DNA of 37,789 nucleotides from Paracoccaceae bacterium (GTDB taxonomy: Bacteria; Pseudomonadota; Alphaproteobacteria; Rhodobacterales; Rhodobacteraceae). The stretch lies in the NCBI GenBank assembly GCA_012270125.1, contig JAAXIY010000084.1, forward strand, positions 1 to 37,789, written 5' to 3'. Positions 26,888 to 35,579 of the stretch are shown here, piece after piece; positions within the stretch are counted from its first letter, which is position 1, and each line of letters opens with the position of its first letter. Position numbers and translations under genes: made by a program. The notes below the pieces were generated by a model. The model did not search any database, had not been told where the DNA came from, and saw only the letters and a program-made list of their open reading frames with translations.

Positions 26888-28204
26888 ATGGATGATATTT
26901 TAATTAAAGACGCCTTAATCGTAACATGTGATCCAGCTCATGCCATTATTAAAAATGGCCTGATTACGGTCAGTGATGGAAGGATAACAGCACTAGAAAG
27001 CTCTGATACAGTTTCAGTCGATAGCTTTCGCGCAAAAAAAACGATCTCAGCAAATGGCAATATAGTAATGCCGGGTTTGATTAACATGCACTGTCATGCT
27101 GCTGATAGTTTATTTAGAGGGCTTGTGGAAAACCTGCCTCTTGAGGAGTGGTTAGGACGTGTTTGGATAGCTGAGAAAGCAATCCTCACCCCTGAAACTA
27201 CATACTTGGGTTCTATTTTAGGATTGGCAGAAAATCTTTTAAGTGGTGCAACTACTGTGATGGATATGTTTTGGTATCCAGAAGAAACAGCTAATGCTGC
27301 AAAAAAATTAGGTATGCGGATCTCTACCGGTGGGATCTTTTTTGATTTGCCAGGAATAGGTGGCCGGTGTCATGAAGATTATATTTCTGAGGCTCATCAG
27401 TTTTCTCAAAATCATGAGGCTGATGAAAACGTAATCCCTGCGATTCTGCCTCATGGTAGTTATACGGTTTCTCCAGAAAACCTGACTGATGCTAAGAGAA
27501 TTGCGGATGAGTATGGGATACTATTTTGCACCCACGCAGCAGAAACTAAAGCAGAACAAAATGATATTAAGGCAAGATATAATAATTCAGTCATAAGACA
27601 CTTGAATGAACATAAATTGTTGGGTGAAAATGTAGTACTGGCTCATTGTGTACATCTTGATGAAAAAGAGATTTCTCTTATAGCAAAAAGCAAGACAAAT
27701 GTTGTTCTTAACCCGATGTCAAATCTGAAGTTGGGGTCAGGTATTGCTCCAGTTAAAGAAATGAAAAGAGCGGGTATAAATCTGACAATTGGTACAGATG
27801 GGGCAATAAGTGGCAATGACTTAGATATGTGGCTGGCAATGCGGTTAACTTGTGGTTTAGCAAAAGGCCTCAATATGGAAGCTGACGCTCTAACTGCTGA
27901 GCAGGTGCTTCATATGGCAACTATTAATGGTGCGAAAGCATTAGGTAAATCTGAGTTAATTGGAAGTTTGGAAATAGGAAAATGTGCAGATATTATCATG
28001 GTTGATGTAAATAACTCTCATTCTATACCTCTATTTGATCCCATAACACATCTTGTATTTGGCGCAGGCCGATCTGACATAACAGATGTTTTTGTATCGG
28101 GGAAACATATTGTGAAAAATAAAAAAATCACTGGAATTGATATTGAAAAAATTTACGACGAGGTTCGTGAATTAGCGCCACAAATAAAAGCCAGCCTTGA
28201 ATAA
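26888..28204 (+). CDS. Amidohydrolase, probable 5'-methylthioadenosine/5'-deoxyadenosine deaminase
   Basis: TRZ/ATZ-family amidohydrolase, 438 residues. Metal and catalytic residues: H68 and H70 (NMHCHAAD), H216 and E219 (CTHAAET), H253 (LAHCVHLDE) and D304 (IGTDGAISGND). These match the MTA/S-adenosylhomocysteine deaminase group, which turns the adenine part into hypoxanthine. Its partner 13 bases downstream is a phosphorylase predicted to take 6-oxopurine, 5'-modified nucleosides, which supports a 5'-methylthioadenosine or 5'-deoxyadenosine substrate. It differs clearly from the 8-oxoguanine-type amidohydrolase at 2424. Family is firm; exact substrate is inferred. Confidence 0.78.
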   Translation: MDDILIKDALIVTCDPAHAIIKNGLITVSDGRITALESSDTVSVDSFRAKKTISANGNIVMPGLINMHCHAADSLFRGLVENLPLEEWLGRVWIAEKAILTPETTYLGSILGLAENLLSGATTVMDMFWYPEETANAAKKLGMRISTGGIFFDLPGIGGRCHEDYISEAHQFSQNHEADENVIPAILPHGSYTVSPENLTDAKRIADEYGILFCTHAAETKAEQNDIKARYNNSVIRHLNEHKLLGENVVLAHCVHLDEKEISLIAKSKTNVVLNPMSNLKLGSGIAPVKEMKRAGINLTIGTDGAISGNDLDMWLAMRLTCGLAKGLNMEADALTAEQVLHMATINGAKALGKSELIGSLEIGKCADIIMVDVNNSHSIPLFDPITHLVFGAGRSDITDVFVSGKHIVKNKKITGIDIEKIYDEVRELAPQIKASLE

Positions 28205-28216
28205 AAAAGTGGTTCC

Positions 28217-29047
28217 ATGGAAAATGATGTCATAAAAAAAATAAAATTTGCTTCTGCGTATATTAGTGAAAGAATAAATCATCAGCCTGAGTTTCTTTTA
28301 ATTTTAGGATCTGGTTTGGGTGATGTAATAGATGAAATCTCAAATGAAGTTGTAATCCCATATAAAGAAATACCAGGGTTTCCTGTCTCTACGGCACCAT
28401 CTCACGCAGGAAACTTAGTAGTAGGGTTCTTTGGCGGCCGGTGTGTAATGGTTATGCAGGGTCGGTTGCATCTATATGAGGGGTGGAAAGCCCATGAAAT
28501 AGGATTTCCAATAAGGGTTGCTAAAAGCTTAGGTGTAGGGAAGATGATCGTAACAAATGCTGCAGGTGCTTTGGACAAAAGTTTTGAGCCTGGAAGCATA
28601 ATGATGTTAACCGATCATATTAATTTCACTGGCCAAAATCCACTTATTGGTCCTCACAATGATGACTTAGGTTTGCGATTTCCTGATATGTCTGATGCTT
28701 ATGATAAAAAGGTACAGAAGATAGTCTCTAATTGTTTTGAAAACGCCGGTATCAAATTAAGCCAAGGAATTTACGCGGGAATAACTGGCCCTTCTTTGGA
28801 AACTTCAGCAGAACGGCGCTTTCTAAGCGCAAGTGGTGCGAATGCCGTTGGAATGTCTACGATAATGGAAGTAATTGCTGCCAAACAGGCTGGTTTTGAG
28901 GTTGTTGGCCTTTCAGCAATTACAAATAAGGCTGATGGGGGAGAAGATCAGCAACCTGATACGATTGAAGAGGTGTTAGAATATGCCAGTATTGCTGGAA
29001 AAAAAATTAAATCTATTTTGCCAGAACTTTTGAACACTTGGTATTGA
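28217..29047 (+). CDS. Trimeric purine nucleoside phosphorylase, 5'-modified inosine type
   Basis: Phosphorolytic enzyme of the trimeric PNP/MTAP family, 276 residues. Visible residues are the phosphate loop GSGLG at 31-35, H85 and Y87 (RLHLYEG), N114-A115-A116-G117, E195 (GPSLETSAE), M213 and N237 (ITNKAD). E195 and N237 correspond to human PNP E201 and N243 and select 6-oxopurines; MTA phosphorylase has aspartate at N237. The position of human H257, which holds the 5'-hydroxyl, is I250 in DTIEEVL, a hydrophobic residue like the MTAP valine. The enzyme should therefore prefer 5'-deoxy- or 5'-methylthio-inosine. It lies in an operon with the deaminase that would make those. Confidence 0.85.
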   Translation: MENDVIKKIKFASAYISERINHQPEFLLILGSGLGDVIDEISNEVVIPYKEIPGFPVSTAPSHAGNLVVGFFGGRCVMVMQGRLHLYEGWKAHEIGFPIRVAKSLGVGKMIVTNAAGALDKSFEPGSIMMLTDHINFTGQNPLIGPHNDDLGLRFPDMSDAYDKKVQKIVSNCFENAGIKLSQGIYAGITGPSLETSAERRFLSASGANAVGMSTIMEVIAAKQAGFEVVGLSAITNKADGGEDQQPDTIEEVLEYASIAGKKIKSILPELLNTWY

Positions 29048-29091
29048 GATTATCTTAGATTTTTATATTTCACAGACCAGGGAGATTTTAG

Positions 29092-29847
29092 TTGACTGAG
29101 CTGACGGGAAAGCGGGTTTTAATTACAGGATCAAAAGGTGGCATTGGGTTTGCCATCGCAAAAAAGTTTGCAGAGGCTGGAGCGGAATTAGTTCTTCATG
29201 CAAGAAACGAAAGCCCCGAGTTCATAGAAGCTAAAACTAAGTTATCAAAGCTTTCAATGGCAGATATCTCAGGAGTCTTTGGAGATTTTTCAAATCAAGA
29301 TGCATGCAAACAAATATTTGAAACACTTATGAAAGATCAGAAAACTGTTGATGTTTTGGTTAACAATGCTGCTACTCAAACCTTAAGCGCATTAACAGAT
29401 ATGAGTGGAACAAAAGTGAGGGAAATGCTGGAGATTAATCTGCAAGTCCCAATTTTGATGACACGATATTTTGCTGAACAGGCTCAAGGAGGAGGGTCCA
29501 TTGTTAATATCTGTTCTATAGAAGCTCTGACACCTGCGTTAAATCATAGCCATTATGCAGCTTCGAAAGCAGGTCTCATAAACTTTACAAAGGCCTCAGC
29601 GCTTGAGCTTGGCCCCAAGAAAATCCGTGTAAACTCAATTTGCCCAGGATTAATTGATCGGCAAAATTTAAAGCAAGACTGGCCGGACGGAGTAAAGAGC
29701 TGGTTAGGAGCTGTGCCTCTTGGTCGATTGGGTACCGGTGAAGATGTGGCTAATGCTGCTCTATTTTTGGCAGGAGATCATGCAAAATTTATTACTGGTG
29801 CCAATCTTACAGTAGATGGTGGCATGGACTGCGTTCCAAGCTGGTAA
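29092..29847 (+). CDS. Short-chain dehydrogenase/reductase
   Basis: Classical SDR of 251 residues. The cofactor motif TGSKGGIG is at about 12-19, NNAA in the middle, catalytic YAASK, and FITGANLTVDGGM at the end. It starts with TTG at 29092, eight bases after GGGAGA; no better ATG exists. It resembles gluconate-5-dehydrogenase-type sugar oxidoreductases. It is the third gene after the deaminase and phosphorylase and is followed by a cupin. Possible roles are oxidising a free deoxy-sugar or handling the aldehyde from the aldolase; neither can be decided from sequence. Confidence 0.75.
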   Translation: MTELTGKRVLITGSKGGIGFAIAKKFAEAGAELVLHARNESPEFIEAKTKLSKLSMADISGVFGDFSNQDACKQIFETLMKDQKTVDVLVNNAATQTLSALTDMSGTKVREMLEINLQVPILMTRYFAEQAQGGGSIVNICSIEALTPALNHSHYAASKAGLINFTKASALELGPKKIRVNSICPGLIDRQNLKQDWPDGVKSWLGAVPLGRLGTGEDVANAALFLAGDHAKFITGANLTVDGGMDCVPSW

Positions 29848-29872
29848 TATTTAAAATGAAAGGAATTTTCCA

Positions 29873-30241
29873 GTGAAGTTATCGAAAGATAAAATCAGTT
29901 CTCCCGAGTTTTGGACTGACGAAAGATGTTTTATCACAGAGTGTTTAAATAGTGATGAAGTTAAAGATTTTTCTTTGGCAATTGCCAGAGTTGAGCCTTC
30001 AGTTACGACACAACTACACTGTCTTAGGGATACAAAAGAAATCTATATTATTCGAAAAGGAAGTGGATTGGTCATGGTGGGCGAAGAAGAATTTGAGGTT
30101 TCAGTTGGGGATAGCGTTATAATTCCAGCCAATATTCCTCAAAGAATTACTAATCTAAGTGACACTGACGATTTGGAATTTTACTGTCACTGTTCCCCAA
30201 GATTTATGCCAGAGGTATATGAGAATTTAGAAAACAATTAG
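29873..30241 (+). CDS. Cupin-domain protein
   Basis: Single-domain cupin of 122 residues. Motif 1 is degraded: one histidine (LHCLRDTKEIYIIRKGSG), with E57-like and GEEEFEVSVGD features. Motif 2 is GDSVIIPANIPQRITN, lacking the usual histidine; a CHC occurs near the end. It starts with GTG at 29873 behind AAAGGAA. It may be a sugar-binding or non-catalytic cupin. Last gene of the deaminase operon, its stop lying four bases from the end of the convergent dehydratase gene. Confidence 0.65.
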   Translation: MKLSKDKISSPEFWTDERCFITECLNSDEVKDFSLAIARVEPSVTTQLHCLRDTKEIYIIRKGSGLVMVGEEEFEVSVGDSVIIPANIPQRITNLSDTDDLEFYCHCSPRFMPEVYENLENN

Positions 30242-30245
30242 TACT

Positions 30246-31976
30246 TTAATTTATTTCTGGTTCTTTAACAGCGGATCCAAAGTCTGACTTTAGGAAGTCA
30301 AAATCACAACCCTTATCAGCTTGCTCAATATGCTTTGAATAAATGTAACCATAACCGCGTTCATAACGAGGTTCGGGTTCTTTCCATTTTTCTCGCCGAT
30401 TACTCAATTCATTTTCTGAAATATCAACATTGAGTTTTCGTTCAGGTATATCCACTTCTATGATGTCGCCATTTTTTATTAACGCCAACGGCCCACCAAT
30501 GTAGGCTTCTGGGGCAACATGAAGAATACACGCGCCATAAGACGTTCCAGACATTCTTGCATCAGATAATCTAATCATATCCCGGTGTCCCTGCTTAAGT
30601 AATGCTTTTGGCATAGGGATCATACCCCATTCTGGCATTCCTGGACCACCTTTTGGTCCGGCATTTCGTAAAACCAAAATATGATCAGCTGTTATAGGAT
30701 AGTTTTCATCATTTATTATTTCTTTCAATTCAGAATAACTGTTTGCAACAATGGCGGGGCCTCTATGTTTTTGAAACTTTGGATCCATTGCCGCTGGTTT
30801 TATGACGGCTCCATCAGGAGCAAGGTTTCCTTTTAAAACAGCTAAAGATCCCTCATGGTAAACTGGATTATCTAGGGTACGAATGACATCACTATTATAA
30901 TTTTTAGCTCCTTTGACACATTCGCCTAGTGTTTTTCCTGTAACTGTTTTGACACTTAGATCAAGTTTATCCCCCAGCTCAACCATCAAAGCTCGCAAAC
31001 CCCCTGCATAAAAGAAATCTTCCATCAAGTACTCTTTTCCTGATGGACGAATATTGGCGATCACGGGTGTAGTTCGGCCTATTTCATCGAGTTGATCCAA
31101 GGTTAGATTGACACCGGCACGACGTGCCATCGCAATCAAATGGATAATTGCATTGGTTGAACAACCTGTCGCCATGGCTACCGTTACTGCGTTTCTTGTG
31201 CTGGCTTCGTTTATGATTTTGTCAGGAGTTAAATCTTCCCAGACCATCTCAACAATTCGACGACCACAGTCAGTCGCCATACGTTTATGACTAGCATCGG
31301 GGGCTGGTATTGAAGATGACCCTGGTAAAGTTAGCCCCCAACCATCAGCAATACTCATCATAGTTGATGCCGTTCCCATTGTCATACATGTACCATAACT
31401 ACGGGCTATACCACCTTGCACGCCATACCACTGCTCTTTGGAAATATTGCCAGCTCTACGTTCGTCCCAGTATTTCCAAACATCAGTACCGGACCCTAGC
31501 TTTTCACCTGCATAGTTACCTCGCAACATTGCTCCTGCAGGCATGTAAATAAATGGTAGTCCCATACTGGTTGCGCCCATAATCAGTGCTGGTGTTGATT
31601 TATCACATCCACCCATCAAGACGGCTCCATCAATTGGGTGAGAGCGCAGTGTTTCTTCAACCTCGAAAGCTCCCATGTTTCGATACAGCATTGACGTTGG
31701 CTTTAGAAATTGTTCCGAAAAAGAATGAACAGGCATTTCAACAGGCATACCTCCGGCTTGGTAAATGCCCTTTTTAACAAATTCGGCTCGGTCTCTTAAA
31801 TGATGATGGCATGGTGATAAGTCTGACCAAGTATTAATAATGGCAATAATAGGTTTGCCTTCCCAATCTGCTTGATCGAGTCCCATTTGCATAGCACGAG
31901 ATCTATGACCCATGGATCTTAAGTCATCTGGTGCAAACCAACGGGCTGATCTTAAATCTTCTTTTTTCTTAACCAT
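30246..31976 (-). CDS. IlvD/Edd-family dehydratase, probable sugar-acid (arabonate-like) dehydratase
   Basis: Iron-sulfur dehydratase of 576 residues. The cluster cysteines C56 (SDLSPCHHHL), C124 (GGCDKSTPA) and C197 (GTCMTM) are present, with K126 and the catalytic serine region MSGTSYG. The length and the C56/C124/C197 spacing fit the [2Fe-2S] L-arabinonate/D-xylonate branch rather than the amino-acid enzyme IlvD. It would convert an aldonate to a 2-keto-3-deoxy aldonate. It is convergent with the cupin and divergent from the YczE gene. Neighbouring dehydrogenases and TIM-barrel isomerases make a sugar oxidation route plausible; the sugar is unknown. Confidence 0.82.
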   Translation of the reverse strand: MVKKKEDLRSARWFAPDDLRSMGHRSRAMQMGLDQADWEGKPIIAIINTWSDLSPCHHHLRDRAEFVKKGIYQAGGMPVEMPVHSFSEQFLKPTSMLYRNMGAFEVEETLRSHPIDGAVLMGGCDKSTPALIMGATSMGLPFIYMPAGAMLRGNYAGEKLGSGTDVWKYWDERRAGNISKEQWYGVQGGIARSYGTCMTMGTASTMMSIADGWGLTLPGSSSIPAPDASHKRMATDCGRRIVEMVWEDLTPDKIINEASTRNAVTVAMATGCSTNAIIHLIAMARRAGVNLTLDQLDEIGRTTPVIANIRPSGKEYLMEDFFYAGGLRALMVELGDKLDLSVKTVTGKTLGECVKGAKNYNSDVIRTLDNPVYHEGSLAVLKGNLAPDGAVIKPAAMDPKFQKHRGPAIVANSYSELKEIINDENYPITADHILVLRNAGPKGGPGMPEWGMIPMPKALLKQGHRDMIRLSDARMSGTSYGACILHVAPEAYIGGPLALIKNGDIIEVDIPERKLNVDISENELSNRREKWKEPEPRYERGYGYIYSKHIEQADKGCDFDFLKSDFGSAVKEPEIN

Positions 31977-32096
31977 TATGCTTTTAATTTATAGATAGCT
32001 TTTGGAATAGAGGATACCATTTAAATAGATTTGGATAGAAAAAAATAGACTGAAATCCAGATTGCAAAAGTCTTAAAAGATTTCTAGTTAGGTTAA

Positions 32097-32762
32097 GTGA
32101 AAGCCATCTCAAAAATATTTTCGTTAACAAGTGTTCCAAATTTATTTTGGAGTGCTCCAACTCCGTTATCGTTTAAACCCCCTCTACAATCGGTACTATT
32201 TTTATTTCTTGGGCTTATGATTTTCGGTTTTGGGCATGCTATATTATTTGGCTCAAATTTTGGGGTTAGCCCTTGGATGGTTCTAGCACAAGGCTTTGTT
32301 GTGCAATTTGGAATTGGCATAGGCTTATCAATTATTTTGGTTAGTTTTGCTGTTTTACTGTTTTGGATACCTCTCAAAGAAAAACCGGGTATTGGAACTT
32401 TCATAAACTTTTTTGTTGTGGCAGCAGTTATTGAGATAACGCTACCTTATATACCATACCAAACAGAAAATTTACTAAAACTCGTGCAAGTCTTTATTGC
32501 AATCCTAGTTATAGGTTTAGGGGGAAGTATTTATCTTATTGCAAATTTAGGTCCAGGCCCTCGTGATGGTCTTATGACCGGTCTTAGTAAAAAAACCAGA
32601 ATTCCAATGGCTTACGTAAGGAACTTTTTAGAAATTTCAGTGGTAGTTTTTGGATGGTCTTTGGGTGGTACAGCTGGAGTAGGAACTTTGATTTTTGCAA
32701 TTTTAATAGGACCAGTGACCGTGGCTTACATGTATTTTATCAAGACCACTTTTGATAAATGA
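32097..32762 (+). CDS. YczE/YitT-type integral membrane protein
   Basis: A 221-residue membrane protein with about five or six hydrophobic spans. It carries the YczE-family marks FGHAILFGSNFGVSPWMVL and LIANLGPGPRDGLMTGLSKK. It begins with GTG at 32097 preceded by a weak AGGTTA. Members are thought to be transporters or transport-associated, but no substrate is established. It lies about 120 bp from the divergent dehydratase and 32 bp before the deacetylase-like gene, so the two probably share a transcript. Confidence 0.72.
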   Translation: MKAISKIFSLTSVPNLFWSAPTPLSFKPPLQSVLFLFLGLMIFGFGHAILFGSNFGVSPWMVLAQGFVVQFGIGIGLSIILVSFAVLLFWIPLKEKPGIGTFINFFVVAAVIEITLPYIPYQTENLLKLVQVFIAILVIGLGGSIYLIANLGPGPRDGLMTGLSKKTRIPMAYVRNFLEISVVVFGWSLGGTAGVGTLIFAILIGPVTVAYMYFIKTTFDK

Positions 32763-32794
32763 ATGTAAACCTCTAAATCTAAACTCTATAAGCA

Positions 32795-33940
32795 TTGAAA
32801 GTTCTAGAGTTGAAAGAAACGAATTCGGCAAAAGCTATCTTAATTGGTTCAGAGGTTTATCGTAAATCTCAATTCGGAGGAAAGCATCCATTATCGATAC
32901 CCCGTGTATCTGCAGTTTTGGATTTAGTAAGAGCACTTGGAATTTGTGATAAAGAGGAATACAAAACGGGTCCATGTGCAAAGCCAGAGCTTCTTAAAAG
33001 TTTTCATACAGCTGATTATATTGCTGTTTTAAAAAAAACCGAAGTTTCTCAAAAAATTTCAGAAAAAGATGCAAAAACCTATAATATTGGATCACTATCA
33101 AACCCTGTTTTTCCAGAAATGTTTAAGAGGCCAGCAACCTCTGTAGGGAGTTCCTTATTAGCGGCTGACTTAGTTGCTAATGGGGGGCGTGCCTATTCAT
33201 TAGGTGGAGGTCTTCACCATGGTATGACGGGCTATGCGAATGGTTTTTGTTTTCTGAATGATTTGGCTTTTGCTATCAATCGTCTCAGAGATCTAGGTGT
33301 GCAGAGAATAGCATATATTGATTTAGATGCACATCATTGCGATGGTGTCGCCGCAGCTTTTCCAGAAGACGAAAACCTGTTTGTCGTTTCAACACATGAA
33401 AGAAAAAGATGGCCATTCACTGGCGGCTTAGATGAAAACATACCCGATAGGTTTCTTAATGTCCCTCTTCCAAGTCATTGTAATGACTCAGAATTTATGT
33501 TTGTTTTTGAAAAATTAGTGCTCCCTTTATTAGATAGATTTCAACCAGAGGCCTTAATTATTCAAGGTGGTGCGGATGCATTAGTAGAAGATCCAATGTC
33601 ACGACTTTGCCTATCCAACCAGGTTATTTTTAAAATTCTGAGTATACTTTTGGGATTCTCTCAAAGAGTACTACTGACTGGCGGTGGAGGATATAATCCT
33701 TGGACGGTTGCCAGACTGTGGACGGGTTTTTGGGCATTGATTAGCGGCCGGACTATTCCTGAAGTTTTACCTAATCAAGCTACTGAACTTTTACGATCTT
33801 TATCTTGGCAAAGGCAAACAAAGCCCAAAGAAATTATGTTAAATTCTATATATGATGTGCCCATGGAAGGGCAGTTAAGAGATGAGGTAAGCGATATTGT
33901 GAAAAAGGTGTCGAGTTTGCACAAATTTAAACACTCTTAG
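32795..33940 (+). CDS. AcuC-like histone-deacetylase-family protein
   Basis: A zinc-dependent deacetylase fold, 381 residues. The catalytic elements are complete: H141-H142 (GGGLHHG), the zinc ligands D178 and H180 (YIDLDAHHCDG) and D261 (QGGADAL), and the active-site tyrosine Y300 (GGGGYNPW). Bacterial members remove acetyl groups from lysine residues (for example acetyl-CoA synthetase) or from small amines such as acetylpolyamines. The annotated start is a TTG at 32795 with no clear ribosome site, so the true start may differ. It ends one base before the convergent MFS gene. Confidence 0.8.
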   Translation: MKVLELKETNSAKAILIGSEVYRKSQFGGKHPLSIPRVSAVLDLVRALGICDKEEYKTGPCAKPELLKSFHTADYIAVLKKTEVSQKISEKDAKTYNIGSLSNPVFPEMFKRPATSVGSSLLAADLVANGGRAYSLGGGLHHGMTGYANGFCFLNDLAFAINRLRDLGVQRIAYIDLDAHHCDGVAAAFPEDENLFVVSTHERKRWPFTGGLDENIPDRFLNVPLPSHCNDSEFMFVFEKLVLPLLDRFQPEALIIQGGADALVEDPMSRLCLSNQVIFKILSILLGFSQRVLLTGGGGYNPWTVARLWTGFWALISGRTIPEVLPNQATELLRSLSWQRQTKPKEIMLNSIYDVPMEGQLRDEVSDIVKKVSSLHKFKHS

Positions 33941-33941
33941 A

Positions 33942-35150
33942 TTAACTGGTATTTAGATCTAGTCGCTCTTCTTCAAGCTGTTTTGGTAAAAGCAAGGCTG
34001 CTAATAAAATCAATACTGCCATAAAACTCATCATGCTAAATATCTGTCGCATTTCAAAACCATTTTGCATCATAAGGCTGCAAATTGGTAATACACTTGC
34101 TCCAGCAGATAAGTTTAAAACGTACTTGATACTTAGAATTTTTGCTCGTTTTTTGTCAGGAATATATCGAGATAGAATAATATCGTTGATTGGTACTTGT
34201 CCAAATACAAATGCCATGGCGAAAAGTGTCATGAAAAAAAGTGACCAATTTTCTAAGATTGAAGAAAAGTATATAAATAAAATTTGCCCTACTGAAATTA
34301 TTAATAAAATTAATTTTGGAGAAAATTTATCAATCATCTTTCCAACAAAAATCTGTGCAAATGAAGCGGTAGCATAAACAATCCCAGCTAATAGACCTGT
34401 TACTGCCACTGAGGTGGAAATATTTGATAGGTAAGTTTCAAAATAACGAGGAATAATGAATGTCATAGCGCCAAAAATAAATCCAGCGCTTAGGGTTGAT
34501 AAGGCAATTGAGCTCAATGCCCTATGCCAGTTTTTGGCAAAAGGCTGACTGGAATTTACTTTTGAATTTATTTTTCCAGAAGGTTCGATACTTAATGCTG
34601 ATAAAAACTTTAGTCCATAAAATAAGCAGAAAAGTCCTGGTAACAAAAAACATAGTCTCCAATTACCGTAAAATAATATTAAGCCTGTAATTAAAGGCGC
34701 AGCTGCAACTCCCATATTTCCAAACACGCCGTTTATTCCCATTCTAACACCGTTATTTTTATTTTTTGACAAGAGCATAGTGATGCCAACAGGGTGATAA
34801 ATTGCAGCGAAGATGCCTATTAGGGATAAGCTCATTGCGAACAGCCATAAGTTTGTTGCAGCTGCAGCCAAAATTGAGGAAAGCCCAATTCCAAAGTGGT
34901 AAACAATCATCAAAAAGGATCTTGAAATTTTGTCTGATAAATGAGCTGCAAGTGGAGCAAAAGCACCAAAGAATAAAAAGCCAACTGCACCATAAGCAAT
35001 TATTTCATCATATGTTAATCCGAAATATTTTCCTGCATCGTATGCAGCTTTAGCAAATATCAACATCATAAAATGATCCAGGAAATGACTTATATTTATG
35101 TATATGTCACTGATACTTTTAGGTTGAAATATTGATGTTTGCTTGGACAT
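33942..35150 (-). CDS. MFS transporter
   Basis: Major facilitator of about 402 residues with roughly twelve hydrophobic spans, including a family-type loop (AAHLSDKISRSFLMI) after span 2. I choose the ATG at 35150, one base after the stop of the GFA-family gene; the longer frame to 35180 would start with TTG inside that gene. The opening ISHFLDHFMMLIFAKAAYDAG resembles the fosmidomycin-resistance/sugar-exporter branch, but this is weak. Substrate unknown. Confidence 0.75.
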   Translation of the reverse strand: MSKQTSIFQPKSISDIYINISHFLDHFMMLIFAKAAYDAGKYFGLTYDEIIAYGAVGFLFFGAFAPLAAHLSDKISRSFLMIVYHFGIGLSSILAAAATNLWLFAMSLSLIGIFAAIYHPVGITMLLSKNKNNGVRMGINGVFGNMGVAAAPLITGLILFYGNWRLCFLLPGLFCLFYGLKFLSALSIEPSGKINSKVNSSQPFAKNWHRALSSIALSTLSAGFIFGAMTFIIPRYFETYLSNISTSVAVTGLLAGIVYATASFAQIFVGKMIDKFSPKLILLIISVGQILFIYFSSILENWSLFFMTLFAMAFVFGQVPINDIILSRYIPDKKRAKILSIKYVLNLSAGASVLPICSLMMQNGFEMRQIFSMMSFMAVLILLAALLLPKQLEEERLDLNTS

Positions 35151-35151
35151 T

Positions 35152-35565
35152 CTAGGGTTTTGATGGTGGTACTCGTTCAAAACTTGGCACTTCGCCTGGA
35201 ATGAGATGATAGGGTTGTTTGTCTACGCAATAAATTGCTGATTGAGGCTTAAACCAAGAATGGTCATCTAATGTTCCTATTTTTAACACTAACATGCCTG
35301 GACGTGGCGGGCTTTTAACACAAATGTGAGTGCCACAGTTTCCACAGAAATACCGCGTACGTGGTTTCTCTAAATCACCTCTCTCGAAAGTATTGGGCTC
35401 ACCTTTCGTGAACCGAAAATTCCCTTCGGAAATAACGATGGATGTGTTTGCTTCTCCTCCAGACAAATATCGACACTCTCGACAATAGCATAAAAGCTGT
35501 GAATGTATTGGCTCATCAAATTCATATTTCAGATCACCACAGTAACATCTACCAGTGTAAGACAT
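35152..35565 (-). CDS. GFA-family (CENP-V/GFA domain) zinc protein
   Basis: A 137-residue member of the glutathione-dependent formaldehyde-activating-like family. Zinc ligands are the cysteines in GRCYCGDLKY, CYCREC and YFCGNCGTHIC. The family contains many proteins with no proven formaldehyde role. Translation of the MFS gene follows almost immediately. It is preceded by the sugar-isomerase gene with a 14-base gap. Confidence 0.8.
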   Translation of the reverse strand: MSYTGRCYCGDLKYEFDEPIHSQLLCYCRECRYLSGGEANTSIVISEGNFRFTKGEPNTFERGDLEKPRTRYFCGNCGTHICVKSPPRPGMLVLKIGTLDDHSWFKPQSAIYCVDKQPYHLIPGEVPSFERVPPSKP

Positions 35566-35579
35566 GAGAGTTCCTTCTA

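Noticed and set aside
28217-29047. Ordinary 5'-methylthioadenosine phosphorylase (mtnP)
   Set aside because: The base-binding residue is N237, as in 6-oxopurine phosphorylases, not the aspartate of MTAP, so direct adenine nucleosides are unlikely substrates.
30246-31976. Amino-acid biosynthesis IlvD
   Set aside because: No other branched-chain biosynthesis gene is near and the cysteine spacing and length match the sugar-acid dehydratase branch.
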